From Pseudosporangium ferrugineum (lineage in GTDB: Bacteria > Actinomycetota > Actinomycetes > Mycobacteriales > Micromonosporaceae), in contig NZ_PVZG01000006.1 in NCBI RefSeq assembly GCF_003002065.1, positions 186,001 through 250,000 of the forward strand: a stretch of DNA of 64,000 nucleotides, written 5' to 3'. The notes under the pieces were generated by a model. The model saw only the letters and a program-made list of their open reading frames with translations. It did no database searches and was not told the origin of the DNA. Below, one piece after another: positions 56,374 to 64,000 of this stretch. A program made the position numbers and the translations under genes. The first letter of the stretch is position 1, and the number at the start of each line of letters is the position of its first letter.

Positions 56374-56583
56374 GTGGGGGCGGACAACAAGATGCCGGGT
56401 ACGGCCGTGGAGGCCGGGGCGGCCACCCAGAAGCCGGGCCGTCAGTCCTCGATCAAGGAGGGGCACCTGGCCGTCTCCGAGCTGATCAGCGACCGTGCGG
56501 CGGCGCCTTCGCCGTTCGGCGACGACCAGACCTTCCCGCTGCCGGTGGAGCGCCTGACGTACACCCCGACCACGACCCCGTGA
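56374..56583 (+). CDS. Small conserved-looking protein of unknown function
   Basis: A 69-residue hydrophilic protein (GADNKMPGTAVEAGAA at the start, Pro/Thr-rich end), with no signal peptide, membrane helix or motif I recognise. The GTG start has GGGGAG eight bases upstream, and its stop overlaps the GTG of the HAD gene (GTGA), both signs of real translation. It is probably an unstructured accessory to the HAD protein or simply its coupled leader gene. Confidence 0.6.
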   Translation: MGADNKMPGTAVEAGAATQKPGRQSSIKEGHLAVSELISDRAAAPSPFGDDQTFPLPVERLTYTPTTTP

Positions 56584-57209
56584 GGCCCGGCGCGGGCGGG
56601 CGCCCGGCCGTCGGGTTCGACCTGGACATGACCCTGATCGACTCGCGGCCCGGCATCCGGGCGGCCTACCTGGCGCTGACCGAGCGCACCGGGGTGCACG
56701 TCGACGCCGATCTGGCGGTCAGCCGGTTGGGGCCGCCGCTGCGGACGGAGCTGCGCGAGTGGTTCCCCGAGGCGGACGTCGAGCAGGCGGTCGACACCTA
56801 CCGGGCGCTGTACCCGGACTACGCCATCGCGCCGACCGTTCCCATGCCGGGGGCGGTCGCCGCGCTGGCCGCCGTACGGGAAAAAGGTCTCCGGGTGGTG
56901 GTTGTCACATCGAAGCTCGGCCGGCTCGCGGAGCTCCACCTCGCCCACCTGGGCCTGGACTACGACGAGCTGGCCGGTGACCTCTTCGCGGAGGGCAAGG
57001 CCGCGGCGCTCGCCGAGCACGGCGTGCGCTGGTACGTCGGCGACCACACGGCGGACATGATCGCGGCCCGCACCGCGGGAGTTCCCGGCATCGGCGTGGC
57101 CACCGGCCCCTGCTCGGCGGAAGAGCTGGCCGGGGCGGGGGCGGCGCACGTGTTGCCGGACCTCACCGGCCTGCCCGTTCTGCTGCGGGAGATAACGGTT
57201 GGGACCTGA
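56580..57209 (+). CDS. HAD-family phosphatase
   Basis: A 209-residue haloacid dehalogenase-like hydrolase of the phosphoglycolate-phosphatase type. Motif I is GFDLDMTLIDS (nucleophile Asp and acid/base Asp), motif II VVVTSKLG, and motif IV VGDHTADMIAA; a helical cap lies between I and II. It probably cleaves a small phosphate monoester; the substrate is unknown. The GTG start overlaps the previous stop. The protein is 62 bases from the next gene. Confidence 0.9.
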   Translation: MRPGAGGRPAVGFDLDMTLIDSRPGIRAAYLALTERTGVHVDADLAVSRLGPPLRTELREWFPEADVEQAVDTYRALYPDYAIAPTVPMPGAVAALAAVREKGLRVVVVTSKLGRLAELHLAHLGLDYDELAGDLFAEGKAAALAEHGVRWYVGDHTADMIAARTAGVPGIGVATGPCSAEELAGAGAAHVLPDLTGLPVLLREITVGT

Positions 57210-57270
57210 CCCGGCCGGTCGATAACCTTGCCGTGAGCAGTTGAGTCCATTGAGTGAGTTGAGGTCAGCG

Positions 57271-57657
57271 GTGCCCACGGGTCGAGTGAAGTGGTACGAC
57301 GCGGCGAAGGGGTTCGGGTTCGTCACCAGCGATGAGGGCGGGGACGTGTTCCTGCCCAAGGGCGCCCTGCCGTCCGGGGTCGCCGACCTCCGGGCCGGTC
57401 AGCGGGTCGAGTTCGGCGTGGTCGACAGCCGTAAGGGCGCCCAGGCGCTGGGGGTGAAGGTGCTCGACGCCCCGCCGTCGGTGGCCGAGCTCCGACGCCG
57501 CCCAGCCGACGAGTTGCACGGCATGGTGGAAGACATGATCAAGGTGCTCGAGGCGAAGGTCCAGCCCGACCTGCGCCGCGGGCGCTATCCGGACAAGCGG
57601 ACGTCCCAGAAGATCGCCCAGCTCGTGCACGCGGTGGCGCGCGAGCTCGAGGTCTGA
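57271..57657 (+). CDS. Cold-shock domain protein with C-terminal extension
   Basis: A 128-residue protein. Residues 1-65 are a cold-shock domain: GRVKWYDAAKGFGFVT (RNP1) and DVFLPKGAL (RNP2), which bind single-stranded RNA or DNA and act as RNA chaperones. The remaining ~60 residues are a helical extension (DELHGMVEDMIKVLEAKVQPDLRRGR) absent from the classical 67-residue CspA but usual in this actinobacterial type. GTG 57271 is preceded by GAGG at the right distance; an in-frame TTG/ATG start upstream would add ten residues of no family character. Confidence 0.92.
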   Translation: MPTGRVKWYDAAKGFGFVTSDEGGDVFLPKGALPSGVADLRAGQRVEFGVVDSRKGAQALGVKVLDAPPSVAELRRRPADELHGMVEDMIKVLEAKVQPDLRRGRYPDKRTSQKIAQLVHAVARELEV

Positions 57658-57667
57658 CGTAGCCGAA

Positions 57668-57695
57668 ACGAAGGCCGCCTCCGGGCGGCCTTCGT
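57668..57695 (+). terminator. Terminator after the cold-shock gene
   Basis: A 12-base-pair perfect stem (57668-57679 with 57684-57695) and TCCG loop, eleven bases after the stop. It lies directly before copy B of the dispersed element. Confidence 0.8.
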
Positions 57696-57705
57696 CGTCA
57701 TTGCA

Positions 57706-57798
57706 CCTTCGTCCACGTGGCGAGTCCGGCAGTGCCCGCCGCCGGTCGACGGCGCGGCAGCGTCGGGCTCGATGTCAGGTGGAAAGAGGGTTCACCGG
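57706..57798 (+). ncRNA. Dispersed ~85-base structured element, copy B
   Basis: The counterpart of the element at 41957-42047, in the same orientation. The terminal stem is TCCAC (57712-57716) with GTGGA (57779-57783), extended past a two-base mismatch by CCTT (57706-57709) with GAGG. The inner CGAG/CTCG pair is kept. It sits between the cold-shock terminator and the 3' end of the convergent mqnD gene, eleven bases from its stop. Confidence 0.5.
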
Positions 57799-57808
57799 TG
57801 GCGGTCTG

Positions 57809-58627
57809 TCAGGTCAGGAGGCTGGGGACCGGCGGGGTCAGGCCGGCCGCGGCCGCGCGTCCGAGGAGGGCGTCCGCCGCCGCGAGGCCCTCCTTGCCGA
57901 GGTCCAGGGTGAACTCGTTGACGTAGAGCTCGATGTGCTGCTTGACCACGTCCGGCTCCATCTCCTGGGCGTTGGCCAGCACGAACTCGCGGCTCGCGTC
58001 CGGGTCGGCCCAGGCCATGCTCACCGAGGTGCGGATCCACTCCGCCGCCTCCTGCGGGTCGACGGCGCCCTTGCGGGCCAGGATCGCGCCGAGCGGGATG
58101 GGCAGGCCGGTGTCCGACTCCCACCACTCGCCGAGGTCGGCCAGCGCGGTCAGCCCGAACCGGGGGTAGGTGAACCGGGCCTCGTGGATCACCAGGCCGG
58201 CGTCGAACGTGCCGTCGGCCACGCCCGGCATGATCTGGTGGAAGGGCACGACCTCGATGCGCGCCGGCGGATTGTCCTGCGACCAGAGCCGGAACAGCAG
58301 GTAGGCCGTGGTGCGATCGCCGGGCACGGCCACCGTGGCGCCGCTGAGGTCGCCGTCGTGGCCCTCGCGGGTGAGGACCAGCGGGCCGCAACCCCGGCCC
58401 AGCGCTCCGCCGCACGGCAGCAGCTCGTAGTCGCCGAGCAGCCAGGGCAGCGCCGCGTAGCTGACCTTGACCAGGTCGAACTCCCCGCGCTCGGCCGCGG
58501 TGTTGGTCACGTCGACGTCCGCGAACGTGAGGTCGACCGTCTCGGCAGCGGGGATCAGGCCGTGCACGAGGGCGTGGAAGACGAAGGTGTCGTTGGGGCA
58601 GGGCGAAACCGCCAGAGAAAGCGCCAC
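57809..58627 (-). CDS. mqnD: 1,4-dihydroxy-6-naphthoate synthase
   Basis: Late step of the futalosine pathway of menaquinone synthesis, converting cyclic dehypoxanthine futalosine to 1,4-dihydroxy-6-naphthoate. The 272-residue protein has the periplasmic-binding-protein-like fold; SPCPNDTFVFHALVHG at the start is the MqnD signature, with VKVSYAALPWLL and GLVIHEARFTY later. GTG 58627 is the family start. mqnB follows upstream on the same strand, 173 bases away, so the two could be one unit or separately transcribed. Confidence 0.93.
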   Translation of the reverse strand: MALSLAVSPCPNDTFVFHALVHGLIPAAETVDLTFADVDVTNTAAERGEFDLVKVSYAALPWLLGDYELLPCGGALGRGCGPLVLTREGHDGDLSGATVAVPGDRTTAYLLFRLWSQDNPPARIEVVPFHQIMPGVADGTFDAGLVIHEARFTYPRFGLTALADLGEWWESDTGLPIPLGAILARKGAVDPQEAAEWIRTSVSMAWADPDASREFVLANAQEMEPDVVKQHIELYVNEFTLDLGKEGLAAADALLGRAAAAGLTPPVPSLLT

Positions 58628-58800
58628 GCCCTCACCGTATCGACGGCGGCGGTGGGATACCCCTTCGCGGCGGTGTCTGCATTGCCACACGTTGCCTGCC
58701 CCACACCGGGGCAACCCGCGGCGCCCGTGATCGTTCCGCGCGCGGCGCGGGGACTTCGCCGGTGTCGATCCGCTGCTCGGCAAGCTTCCTGTCCACAGGG

Positions 58801-58809
58801 TTATCCACA
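58801..58809 (+). other. Perfect DnaA-box nonamer at the mqnB stop codon
   Basis: TTATCCACA exactly overlaps the mqnB stop (TAA on the minus strand); a TGTCCACAG near-match starts at 58790. Same arrangement as at 5374-5394. No other origin features are nearby. Confidence 0.45.
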
Positions 58810-59712
58810 GGCCTTCGCGGTGGCCGTGGTGAGGGCGGAGAATGCTTCCGCGAGACGCCAGGCGGCCCGGTCGCGGGGGCCGACCGGGTTGGAGATCGTG
58901 CGCAGTTCGGCGAACGGCACACCCGCGTCCCGGGCGGCGCACGCCACGCCGAAGCCCTCCATCGCCTCGGCCACGGCGGCGGGGAAACGGCTGCTCAGGG
59001 CGGCCGCGGTCGACGCTGTGCCGGTCACCGTGGCGAGGGTGAGCACGTCGCCGACGACGGCGTGCGGCAGAGCGGAGGCGAGGGTGGCGAGCAGGGCCGC
59101 GTCGGCGTCGGCGACGCTGCTGCCGAAGCCGAGTTCCTCGACGGCCAGGAAACCGCCGGGGGCCTCGGCCCCCAGATCGGCGGCGATGCTGCGGGCACCG
59201 AGCACGGTCGCGCCCACCTCGGCCCGCCCGGGGAAGCCACCCGCGATGCCGGCGCTGAGCACCGCCCGGTAGGGGTGACCCCGCGCCTCGGCGAGGGCGA
59301 GCAGGCGGGCGGTGCCGGCGGCAGCCGCGGCGGGACCCACCCCGACCGGTACGACGTGGACGGTCAGGGGATCGGCGCCGGCCCGGACCGCTTCGGCCTC
59401 CGCCTCGACAGCGGTGACAACGAGCAACCGCCCCGGCCCGGCCTCGGCGGGGCGAGTCGGCAAGCCCGCTTCGGCCGTGGGCCGCGCCGGCAGTCCCTGG
59501 CGGGCCGGGGTGTGCGCGGGACTGGGGGTGGCCGGGGTGTGCGCGGGGCTGGGGGCCGCCGGGGGCTGCGCAGGCTGCGGGGAGGCTAGGGCCTGCGCGG
59601 CGCGCGGGGAGGCTGCGGGCTGCGGGGAGGCTGGGGCCTGCGCGGGGTGGAGGGCGGCCGGGGTAGGGGCGGGGCGGGGCGGGGAGCCCGGTTCGGTCTC
59701 CGGCGGGGTCAT
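58801..59712 (-). CDS. mqnB: Futalosine hydrolase with Pro/Ala-rich N-terminal extension
   Basis: Hydrolyses futalosine to dehypoxanthine futalosine in menaquinone synthesis. The purine-nucleoside-phosphorylase fold begins at about residue 97 (LLVVTAVEAEAEAV), with SAGIAGGFPG, the AMEGFGVA catalytic-Glu motif and the C-terminal RTISNPVG. The first ~95 residues are low-complexity Ala/Pro/Ser/Thr repeats (PSPAHTPA type), unusual for this enzyme. ATG 59712 overlaps the MFS stop (ATGA), supporting the long form, but an internal start near residue 90 cannot be excluded. Confidence 0.9.
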   Translation of the reverse strand: MTPPETEPGSPPRPAPTPAALHPAQAPASPQPAASPRAAQALASPQPAQPPAAPSPAHTPATPSPAHTPARQGLPARPTAEAGLPTRPAEAGPGRLLVVTAVEAEAEAVRAGADPLTVHVVPVGVGPAAAAAGTARLLALAEARGHPYRAVLSAGIAGGFPGRAEVGATVLGARSIAADLGAEAPGGFLAVEELGFGSSVADADAALLATLASALPHAVVGDVLTLATVTGTASTAAALSSRFPAAVAEAMEGFGVACAARDAGVPFAELRTISNPVGPRDRAAWRLAEAFSALTTATAKACG

Positions 59713-61544
59713 GGCTTTGCTTCGTCCTGGTGGGGGCCGTTGCCGTTCGTGGCCGAGGACGGGCGGTAGATGTGGAACCCGGGCGGTGCGAGCTGGTCGT
59801 CGTCGTGGGCGCTGCCCGGCGTCGGCGGGGGTGTCACTTCCGCCGTGCCGTTCGCGGACGGGGGAGAAGGCGGCGTGGTCGCCGGCGGCGGCGGTGCGGG
59901 CTCCTGGGACTTGGCGCCGGGCCGGGAGAAGAGCCGGCGCTTGCGCGGCTCGGGTGGCAGCGAGCCCGCCGAACCGATGCCCGGAGGAGCCGGTGGCCCG
60001 GGAGGGGTCGGCCCGAGCGGGCTCGGCCCGGGAGGGGTCGGCCCGAGCGGGCTCGGTCCGGGTGGGTTTGCCGGGGGGCCGGCGGCGGCCGTGGTGCCGG
60101 GTCGGAGGGCGGCGCCCGCGGGGGCCGGGGATGTCGGGATGCTCTCGGCCTCGGTGGGCGGGGTGGGTTCCGCTGCCGCTACGTCCGGGCGTCCGTGGAG
60201 GCGTTCCTTGTGCAGGCGGCCGGCCACGATTGTGCCGCGTACCGCCGCTGCCACCGCGAAGGCCGCGGCCACGGCGATGCCGATGCGGCCGTCGAGGGGG
60301 ATGATGCCGACCGCGCCGCCGACGACCCAGGCGATCATCAGGACGGTTTCCGAGTGGGCGAAGGCGCTGGCCCGCAGGCGTTCCGGCACGCGTTCCTGGA
60401 TGCTGGCGTCGACCGCGAGCTTCGAGATGCCGCTGAAGACGGAGGCGACCAGCGAGAGCAGGGCCACCATCGGCAGGGTGAAGAAGATGGCGGCGAGGAC
60501 CGCTACGCCGGCCGTGATGGTCAGGCCGCTCGATTGGAGGGCCACCGGGCGGCGGATGCGCAGGCGGGTGCCGACCGCGGTGGCCAGGAACGTGCCGACC
60601 GCCAGGGCGCCGCCGACCAGGGCCACCGCGCCCTGGCTGCCGATGTCGCGGCCGAAGAAGTCCGTTCCCAGGCCGCCGGCTTTGACGGCGAACGCGAGGT
60701 AGAGCAGGAGGAAGCCGTACAGGCAGCGGAAGCTGGCGCTGCCGATCAGCGTGTTGATGACCAGGCTGCCGGACAGCGGGCGGTCCGGGCCGCGGCGCAG
60801 CCTCAGCATGGCGCGGAACGGCCGCGGCACCTCCTCCGGCGGGTCCGAGTCGGCGCGGGGCGGCAGGCGCAGGGAGATGACCATGCCGACCAGGAAGATG
60901 ATCGACGCGACGCGCAGCGGCCATTGCGGACCGAACTTGAACGCCAGCAGGCCGATGGGGGCGACCACCGCGCCCGCGAAGGTGCCGTAGACGCTGGCGC
61001 GGGCGCCCACCTGGGAGAGACCCACGCCGTCCGGCAACAGGCGGGGGACTGCCGCGGAGCGGGCCACACCGTACGCCCGGGAGAGCGCGAGCACCCCGAA
61101 AGCCGCCGGATACAGTCCCCAGCCGAGCAAATTGTCCGAGATGACGTACGCCAGGAACGCCCGGCCGAGCATCGTCACGGCGAGCGCATACCGGCGGCCG
61201 TGGCGGAAATGGTCCAGCAGCGGTCCCACCACCGGGGCCAGCAGCGCGAACGGCACCATCGTGATGAGCAGGTAGAGGGCGACCTTGCTGCGGGCCTCGC
61301 CCAGCGGCACGTTGAAGAAGATCGTGCCGGCCAGGCCGATGGCGATCAGCGTGTCGCCGGCGCAGGAGATCGCGTGGAGGTCGAAGAGGCGGATCATGCC
61401 GATCTCGTTGGCCGCGCCGCGGGCCCGGGCGTTGCCCACCCGCCGGGTCGCCCAGGCGCTGCCGCGCAGCCCGCCTCGCACCAGCATCCGCATCGCCTTG
61501 ACGCCGGTGCCGACGGTGCGTCCGATCGTGGGAAGCAGCGGCAT
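59709..61544 (-). CDS. MFS transporter with long Pro-rich cytoplasmic tail
   Basis: A 611-residue protein. After a short amphipathic N-terminus (GLRGSAWATRRVGNARARG), about 12 membrane helices span residues 50 to ~435. The last ~170 residues are a disordered Pro/Gly/Ala tail with a repeated PSPLGPTPPG unit (60001-60062) and a basic RKRRLFSRPG patch. It belongs to the actinobacterial MFS branch typically next to DUF3027, and its substrate is unknown. ATG 61544 was chosen; an ATG six codons upstream is possible. The stop overlaps mqnB. Confidence 0.82.
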   Translation of the reverse strand: MPLLPTIGRTVGTGVKAMRMLVRGGLRGSAWATRRVGNARARGAANEIGMIRLFDLHAISCAGDTLIAIGLAGTIFFNVPLGEARSKVALYLLITMVPFALLAPVVGPLLDHFRHGRRYALAVTMLGRAFLAYVISDNLLGWGLYPAAFGVLALSRAYGVARSAAVPRLLPDGVGLSQVGARASVYGTFAGAVVAPIGLLAFKFGPQWPLRVASIIFLVGMVISLRLPPRADSDPPEEVPRPFRAMLRLRRGPDRPLSGSLVINTLIGSASFRCLYGFLLLYLAFAVKAGGLGTDFFGRDIGSQGAVALVGGALAVGTFLATAVGTRLRIRRPVALQSSGLTITAGVAVLAAIFFTLPMVALLSLVASVFSGISKLAVDASIQERVPERLRASAFAHSETVLMIAWVVGGAVGIIPLDGRIGIAVAAAFAVAAAVRGTIVAGRLHKERLHGRPDVAAAEPTPPTEAESIPTSPAPAGAALRPGTTAAAGPPANPPGPSPLGPTPPGPSPLGPTPPGPPAPPGIGSAGSLPPEPRKRRLFSRPGAKSQEPAPPPPATTPPSPPSANGTAEVTPPPTPGSAHDDDQLAPPGFHIYRPSSATNGNGPHQDEAKP

Positions 61545-61772
61545 CGTCCCATCCTGTCGCATCGGGGCGACCCGCGTCGCCTCCCCCCGGCCGTGAGATG
61601 CGCCGGACACGCCGCGCGCCCGGCGCTGGCGGGCCTCGCCGTGGGCGCCGATGCCACAGGCGGCCGGCGGAGACGATTCGGCATCCCCGCCGAGCGGGCC
61701 CTGCGCGAGGCCCGCGGACGTATCTGGGGGAGTCGTTGTCACGGGGCCCGGTCGGTGGGGGACAATGGCTCG

Positions 61773-62597
61773 GTGACGACCAGGACCGCCGCGAACCGTG
61801 CCGCTCGACTCGACCAGGTCTGTGCCGATGCGGTCGGTGTGGCCCGGGGTGCCATCACCGATGTGGACGCCGCCGACATCGGCGAGCATCTCGAGGCGGT
61901 GGCCGAGGGCGACCGGCTCGTGACCCACTTCTTCGAGAGCCACCTCGACGGCTACAAGGGCTGGCGCTGGGCGGTCACCGTGACCCGGGTGCCGCGCTCC
62001 CGGCACGTCACCGTCTGCGAGACCGTGCTGCTGCCCGGGCCCGACGCGCTGCTCGCCCCCGGTTGGGTGCCGTGGAACGAGCGGGTGCAGCCGGGCGACC
62101 TGGGCGTGGGCGACCTCATGCCGACCGCCCCCGACGACGAGCGGCTCGCGCCGGGCTACGTGCTCAGCGACGACGCCGCCGTCGAGGAAACCGCCTGGGA
62201 GGCCGGCCTCGGCCGCCCGCGGGTGATGTCGCGCGAGGGCCGCATCGAGACGGCTCAGCGCTGGTACGACGGCGACTCCGGCCCGGAGGCACCGATCTCC
62301 ACCGCGGCGCCGCGCACCGCCCGGTGCGGCACGTGCGGGTTCTACCTGCCGCTGGCCGGGTCCATGCGCGCGATGTTCGGCGTCTGCGGCAACCTGTACG
62401 CCCCGGACGACGCCCGCGCGGTCAGCGCCGACCACGGCTGCGGCGCCCACTCCGAGGCGCTCGTGGGCACCCCCGAACAGCCGGTCGAGGAGCTTCCGAC
62501 CGTGTACGACGACAGCGAGGTCGAGGCGGTGGCGGTCAGCCGCGCCCCGGGCTCGGTGGAGGCCACGGAGCCCGCCGAGGACTACGGCCACAGCTGA
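61773..62597 (+). CDS. DUF3027-family protein
   Basis: A 274-residue soluble protein. LVTHFFESHLDGYKGWRWAVTVTRVPR and the central PWNERVQPGDLGVGDLMP segment are the DUF3027 signatures. A C-terminal CGTCGFYLPLAGSMRAMFGVCGN part with further Cys/His (GCGAHSEA) could bind zinc. The tail is acidic. GTG 61773 is the family start. It is divergent from the MFS gene; its biological role is not known. Confidence 0.9.
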   Translation: MTTRTAANRAARLDQVCADAVGVARGAITDVDAADIGEHLEAVAEGDRLVTHFFESHLDGYKGWRWAVTVTRVPRSRHVTVCETVLLPGPDALLAPGWVPWNERVQPGDLGVGDLMPTAPDDERLAPGYVLSDDAAVEETAWEAGLGRPRVMSREGRIETAQRWYDGDSGPEAPISTAAPRTARCGTCGFYLPLAGSMRAMFGVCGNLYAPDDARAVSADHGCGAHSEALVGTPEQPVEELPTVYDDSEVEAVAVSRAPGSVEATEPAEDYGHS

Positions 62598-62757
62598 GAG
62601 CCCACGCCGGGCGCACGAGTATGCGACCGGCGAGGTGCAGCGGCCGAACGGAGCACGTGGCGCGGACCGGGCGGGCGGCTGACTGGGTCGGGACGGCCCG
62701 CGCGGGGATGAAGCGGACCGGGACGCGGCCGCGGCCGGGGCCGGTCAGTCGGGCCGG

Positions 62758-63219
62758 TCAGTCGGGGTCGCGGTCGGGGTCGGTGACGGTGAACTCGGGG
62801 TGGCTCAGGGCTCGGCGGCGGCGCCGGTTGGCGTCGTGGCGGAGCATGGTGATCAGGCCCGGGATGCCGGCGAGGAGGCCGGCCAGGCAGGTCCACAGCC
62901 AGTCGTCGGGCGCGTCGGCGATGAGCAGGATCACGCCCGCGACGGCGAAGGCCGCGATGCCGGCGAGCGCGAACGGGACCATCGGCGGGTCGAGCGGTTC
63001 GGGCCGGGGCTTGGTGCCGGCCACCGCGTCCAGCCCGGGCACATGCCGTTCCGGAGATCCGGCGCCCTGAGACCCAGCGCCCGGAAGCCCGGCGCCCTGA
63101 GCCCCGGCGCCCGGAAGCCCGGCGCCCTGAGGCCCGGCGCCCGGGGACGCGGCGCCCTGAGGCGCGGGGTCCGGAGACGCGGTGCCGGGCGCGTGCGGGG
63201 TGGGGGACAGGTCGGCCAC
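62758..63219 (-). CDS. DUF2530-family membrane protein with repeat-rich N-terminus
   Basis: A 153-residue protein. The first ~60 residues are Gly/Pro/Ala repeats (GLPGAGAQGA type) encoded by a 15-base-like tandem repeat (about 63055-63180). The DUF2530 part follows, with two membrane helices (about 80-100 and 105-125) and MLRHDANRRRRRALSHPEF at the end. The GTG start at 63219 is in the usual place relative to the divergent permease gene. Function unknown. Confidence 0.8.
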   Translation of the reverse strand: MADLSPTPHAPGTASPDPAPQGAASPGAGPQGAGLPGAGAQGAGLPGAGSQGAGSPERHVPGLDAVAGTKPRPEPLDPPMVPFALAGIAAFAVAGVILLIADAPDDWLWTCLAGLLAGIPGLITMLRHDANRRRRRALSHPEFTVTDPDRDPD

Positions 63220-63353
63220 GTCATGAGGGTACGTCCCGGGAGATCCTCGGTGGGGGCTCGTGACGGTTGTAACAGTTCCGATCTTTTACCGAGGTCAGTG
63301 GTCTGATTCGATGCCCGTAACACCTGCTGCCGATTCCCCCTGGAAGGGCTCCG

Positions 63354-64000
63354 ATGTCCACTGCCTCCGCTGATGCGAATGTCAGCCCGTCCGGGCGTAC
63401 CCCGGGGAATGGTTTTGATCGTTTCTTTCAGATCTCGGCGCGCGGCTCGACCGTCGGCCGGGAGGTGCGGGGCGGGTTCGCCACCTTCTTCACGATGGCC
63501 TACATCGTGGTGCTCAACCCGCTGATCCTCGCCGCCGGTGTGGACGCCACCGGTGCGAAGTTGCCGATCACCGCACTCGCGGCCGGTACGGCGCTGGTGG
63601 CGGGCGTCATGACCATCCTCATGGGGGTCGTGGCGCGGTTCCCGTTGGCGCTCGCCGCCGGGCTCGGCGTGAACGCGCTGGTCGCGTACGAGATCGCCCC
63701 CGAGATGACCTGGGCCGATGCGATGGGCCTGGTGGTGATCGAGGGCGTGCTGATCGCCGTGCTGGTGCTGACCGGGCTGCGTACGGCGGTGTTCCGGGCC
63801 GTGCCCACCGAGCTCAAGACGGCGATCGGGGTCGGCATCGGCCTGTTCCTGATGATCATCGGGCTGGTGGACGCCGGGTTCGTGCGGCGTATCCCCGACG
63901 CGGCGGGCACCACCGTGCCGGTGGAGCTGGGCATCGGCGGCAAGCTGACCAGCTGGCCGCTGCTCGTCTTCTGCCTGGGCCTGCTGTTCACGCTGGTCCT
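63354..64000 (+). CDS. NCS2-family purine permease, N-terminal part
   Basis: Xanthine/uracil-type transporter of the AzgA-like (hypoxanthine/adenine/guanine) branch, cut by the window edge after 215 codons. ATG 63354 follows GGAAGGG. Family motifs: FFTMAYIVVLNPLIL in the first helix, GVVARFPLALAAGLGVNALVAYE, and RTAVFRAVPTELKTAIGVGIGLFL. At least five helices are visible. Probably proton-coupled uptake of purine bases at the plasma membrane. The divergent DUF2530 gene shares the 134-base intergenic region. Confidence 0.92.
   Translation, partial: MSTASADANVSPSGRTPGNGFDRFFQISARGSTVGREVRGGFATFFTMAYIVVLNPLILAAGVDATGAKLPITALAAGTALVAGVMTILMGVVARFPLALAAGLGVNALVAYEIAPEMTWADAMGLVVIEGVLIAVLVLTGLRTAVFRAVPTELKTAIGVGIGLFLMIIGLVDAGFVRRIPDAAGTTVPVELGIGGKLTSWPLLVFCLGLLFTLV

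Noticed and set aside
56374-56583. RiPP precursor peptide
   Set aside because: No maturation enzyme, protease or dedicated transporter is adjacent, and the C-terminus lacks a recognisable core.
59730-61772. Upstream extension of the DUF3027 frame across the MFS gene
   Set aside because: The frame is open by composition only; DUF3027 homology starts at GTG 61773, and the extension is antisense to the MFS gene.

Overview
This is a 64 kb piece of the chromosome of a very GC-rich actinobacterium, most likely a member of the Micromonosporaceae close to Actinoplanes. The grounds are strong GC bias in third codon positions, many GTG starts, overlapping ATGA/GTGA stop-start junctions, a thymidylate kinase fused to an MFS transporter, DUF5753/DUF397 regulator pairs, futalosine-pathway menaquinone genes, and a type IA topoisomerase with a lysine-rich tail. 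The genus is an inference; no 16S rRNA gene lies in the window.

Layout. 1-19 kb is mostly core: the end of a proton-pumping pyrophosphatase, a lipoprotein, topA, a sugar-lactone oxidase with its TetR regulator and a PLP aldolase-like enzyme, then tmk (MFS fusion) and holB. Between holB and its usual neighbour, the PSP1/RicT gene, sit a YbaB-like gene, two ESX (type VII)-associated genes and a convergent LPXTG-anchored repeat protein. A membrane metallophosphoesterase and a tRNA-Thr(CGT) close this part.

19.2-33 kb is an accessory island next to the tRNA gene. It holds an IS5-type transposase remnant, a LamG/DNRLRE secreted protein broken by two apparent single-base deletions, a 2335-residue RHS toxin with a HINT domain and a deaminase-like tip, a lower-GC probable immunity gene, an IS481 remnant, and a DUF262-DUF1524 nuclease fused to an alkyltransferase-like domain that lacks the active-site cysteine. 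33-37 kb is a compact biosynthetic-looking operon: DUF6271 protein, PLP decarboxylase-GNAT fusion and MFS exporter.

37-47 kb is a mixture of small stress and membrane genes, a tandem DUF6232 duplication, an XRE-DUF5753/DUF397 set, and an acetyltransferase-TetR-MFS operon divergent from a geranylgeranyl-reductase-like flavoprotein, with a double palindromic operator between them. 47-51 kb is a bacterial NHEJ locus (Ku, ligase, polymerase, plus Nudix) followed by a PadR-HAAS pair with a perfect palindromic operator. 52-64 kb is core again: XPB-type helicase and its partner, HAD phosphatase, cold-shock protein, mqnD and mqnB, a large MFS protein, DUF3027, DUF2530 and the start of an NCS2 purine permease.

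The least explained items are: a dispersed ~85-base element present twice (about 41.96 and 57.71 kb) whose terminal stem shows compensatory base changes; the DUF262-DUF1524-alkyltransferase-like fusion; the deaminase-tipped RHS locus with possible tRNA-derived boundaries; and the decarboxylase-GNAT mini-cluster with a structured leader.
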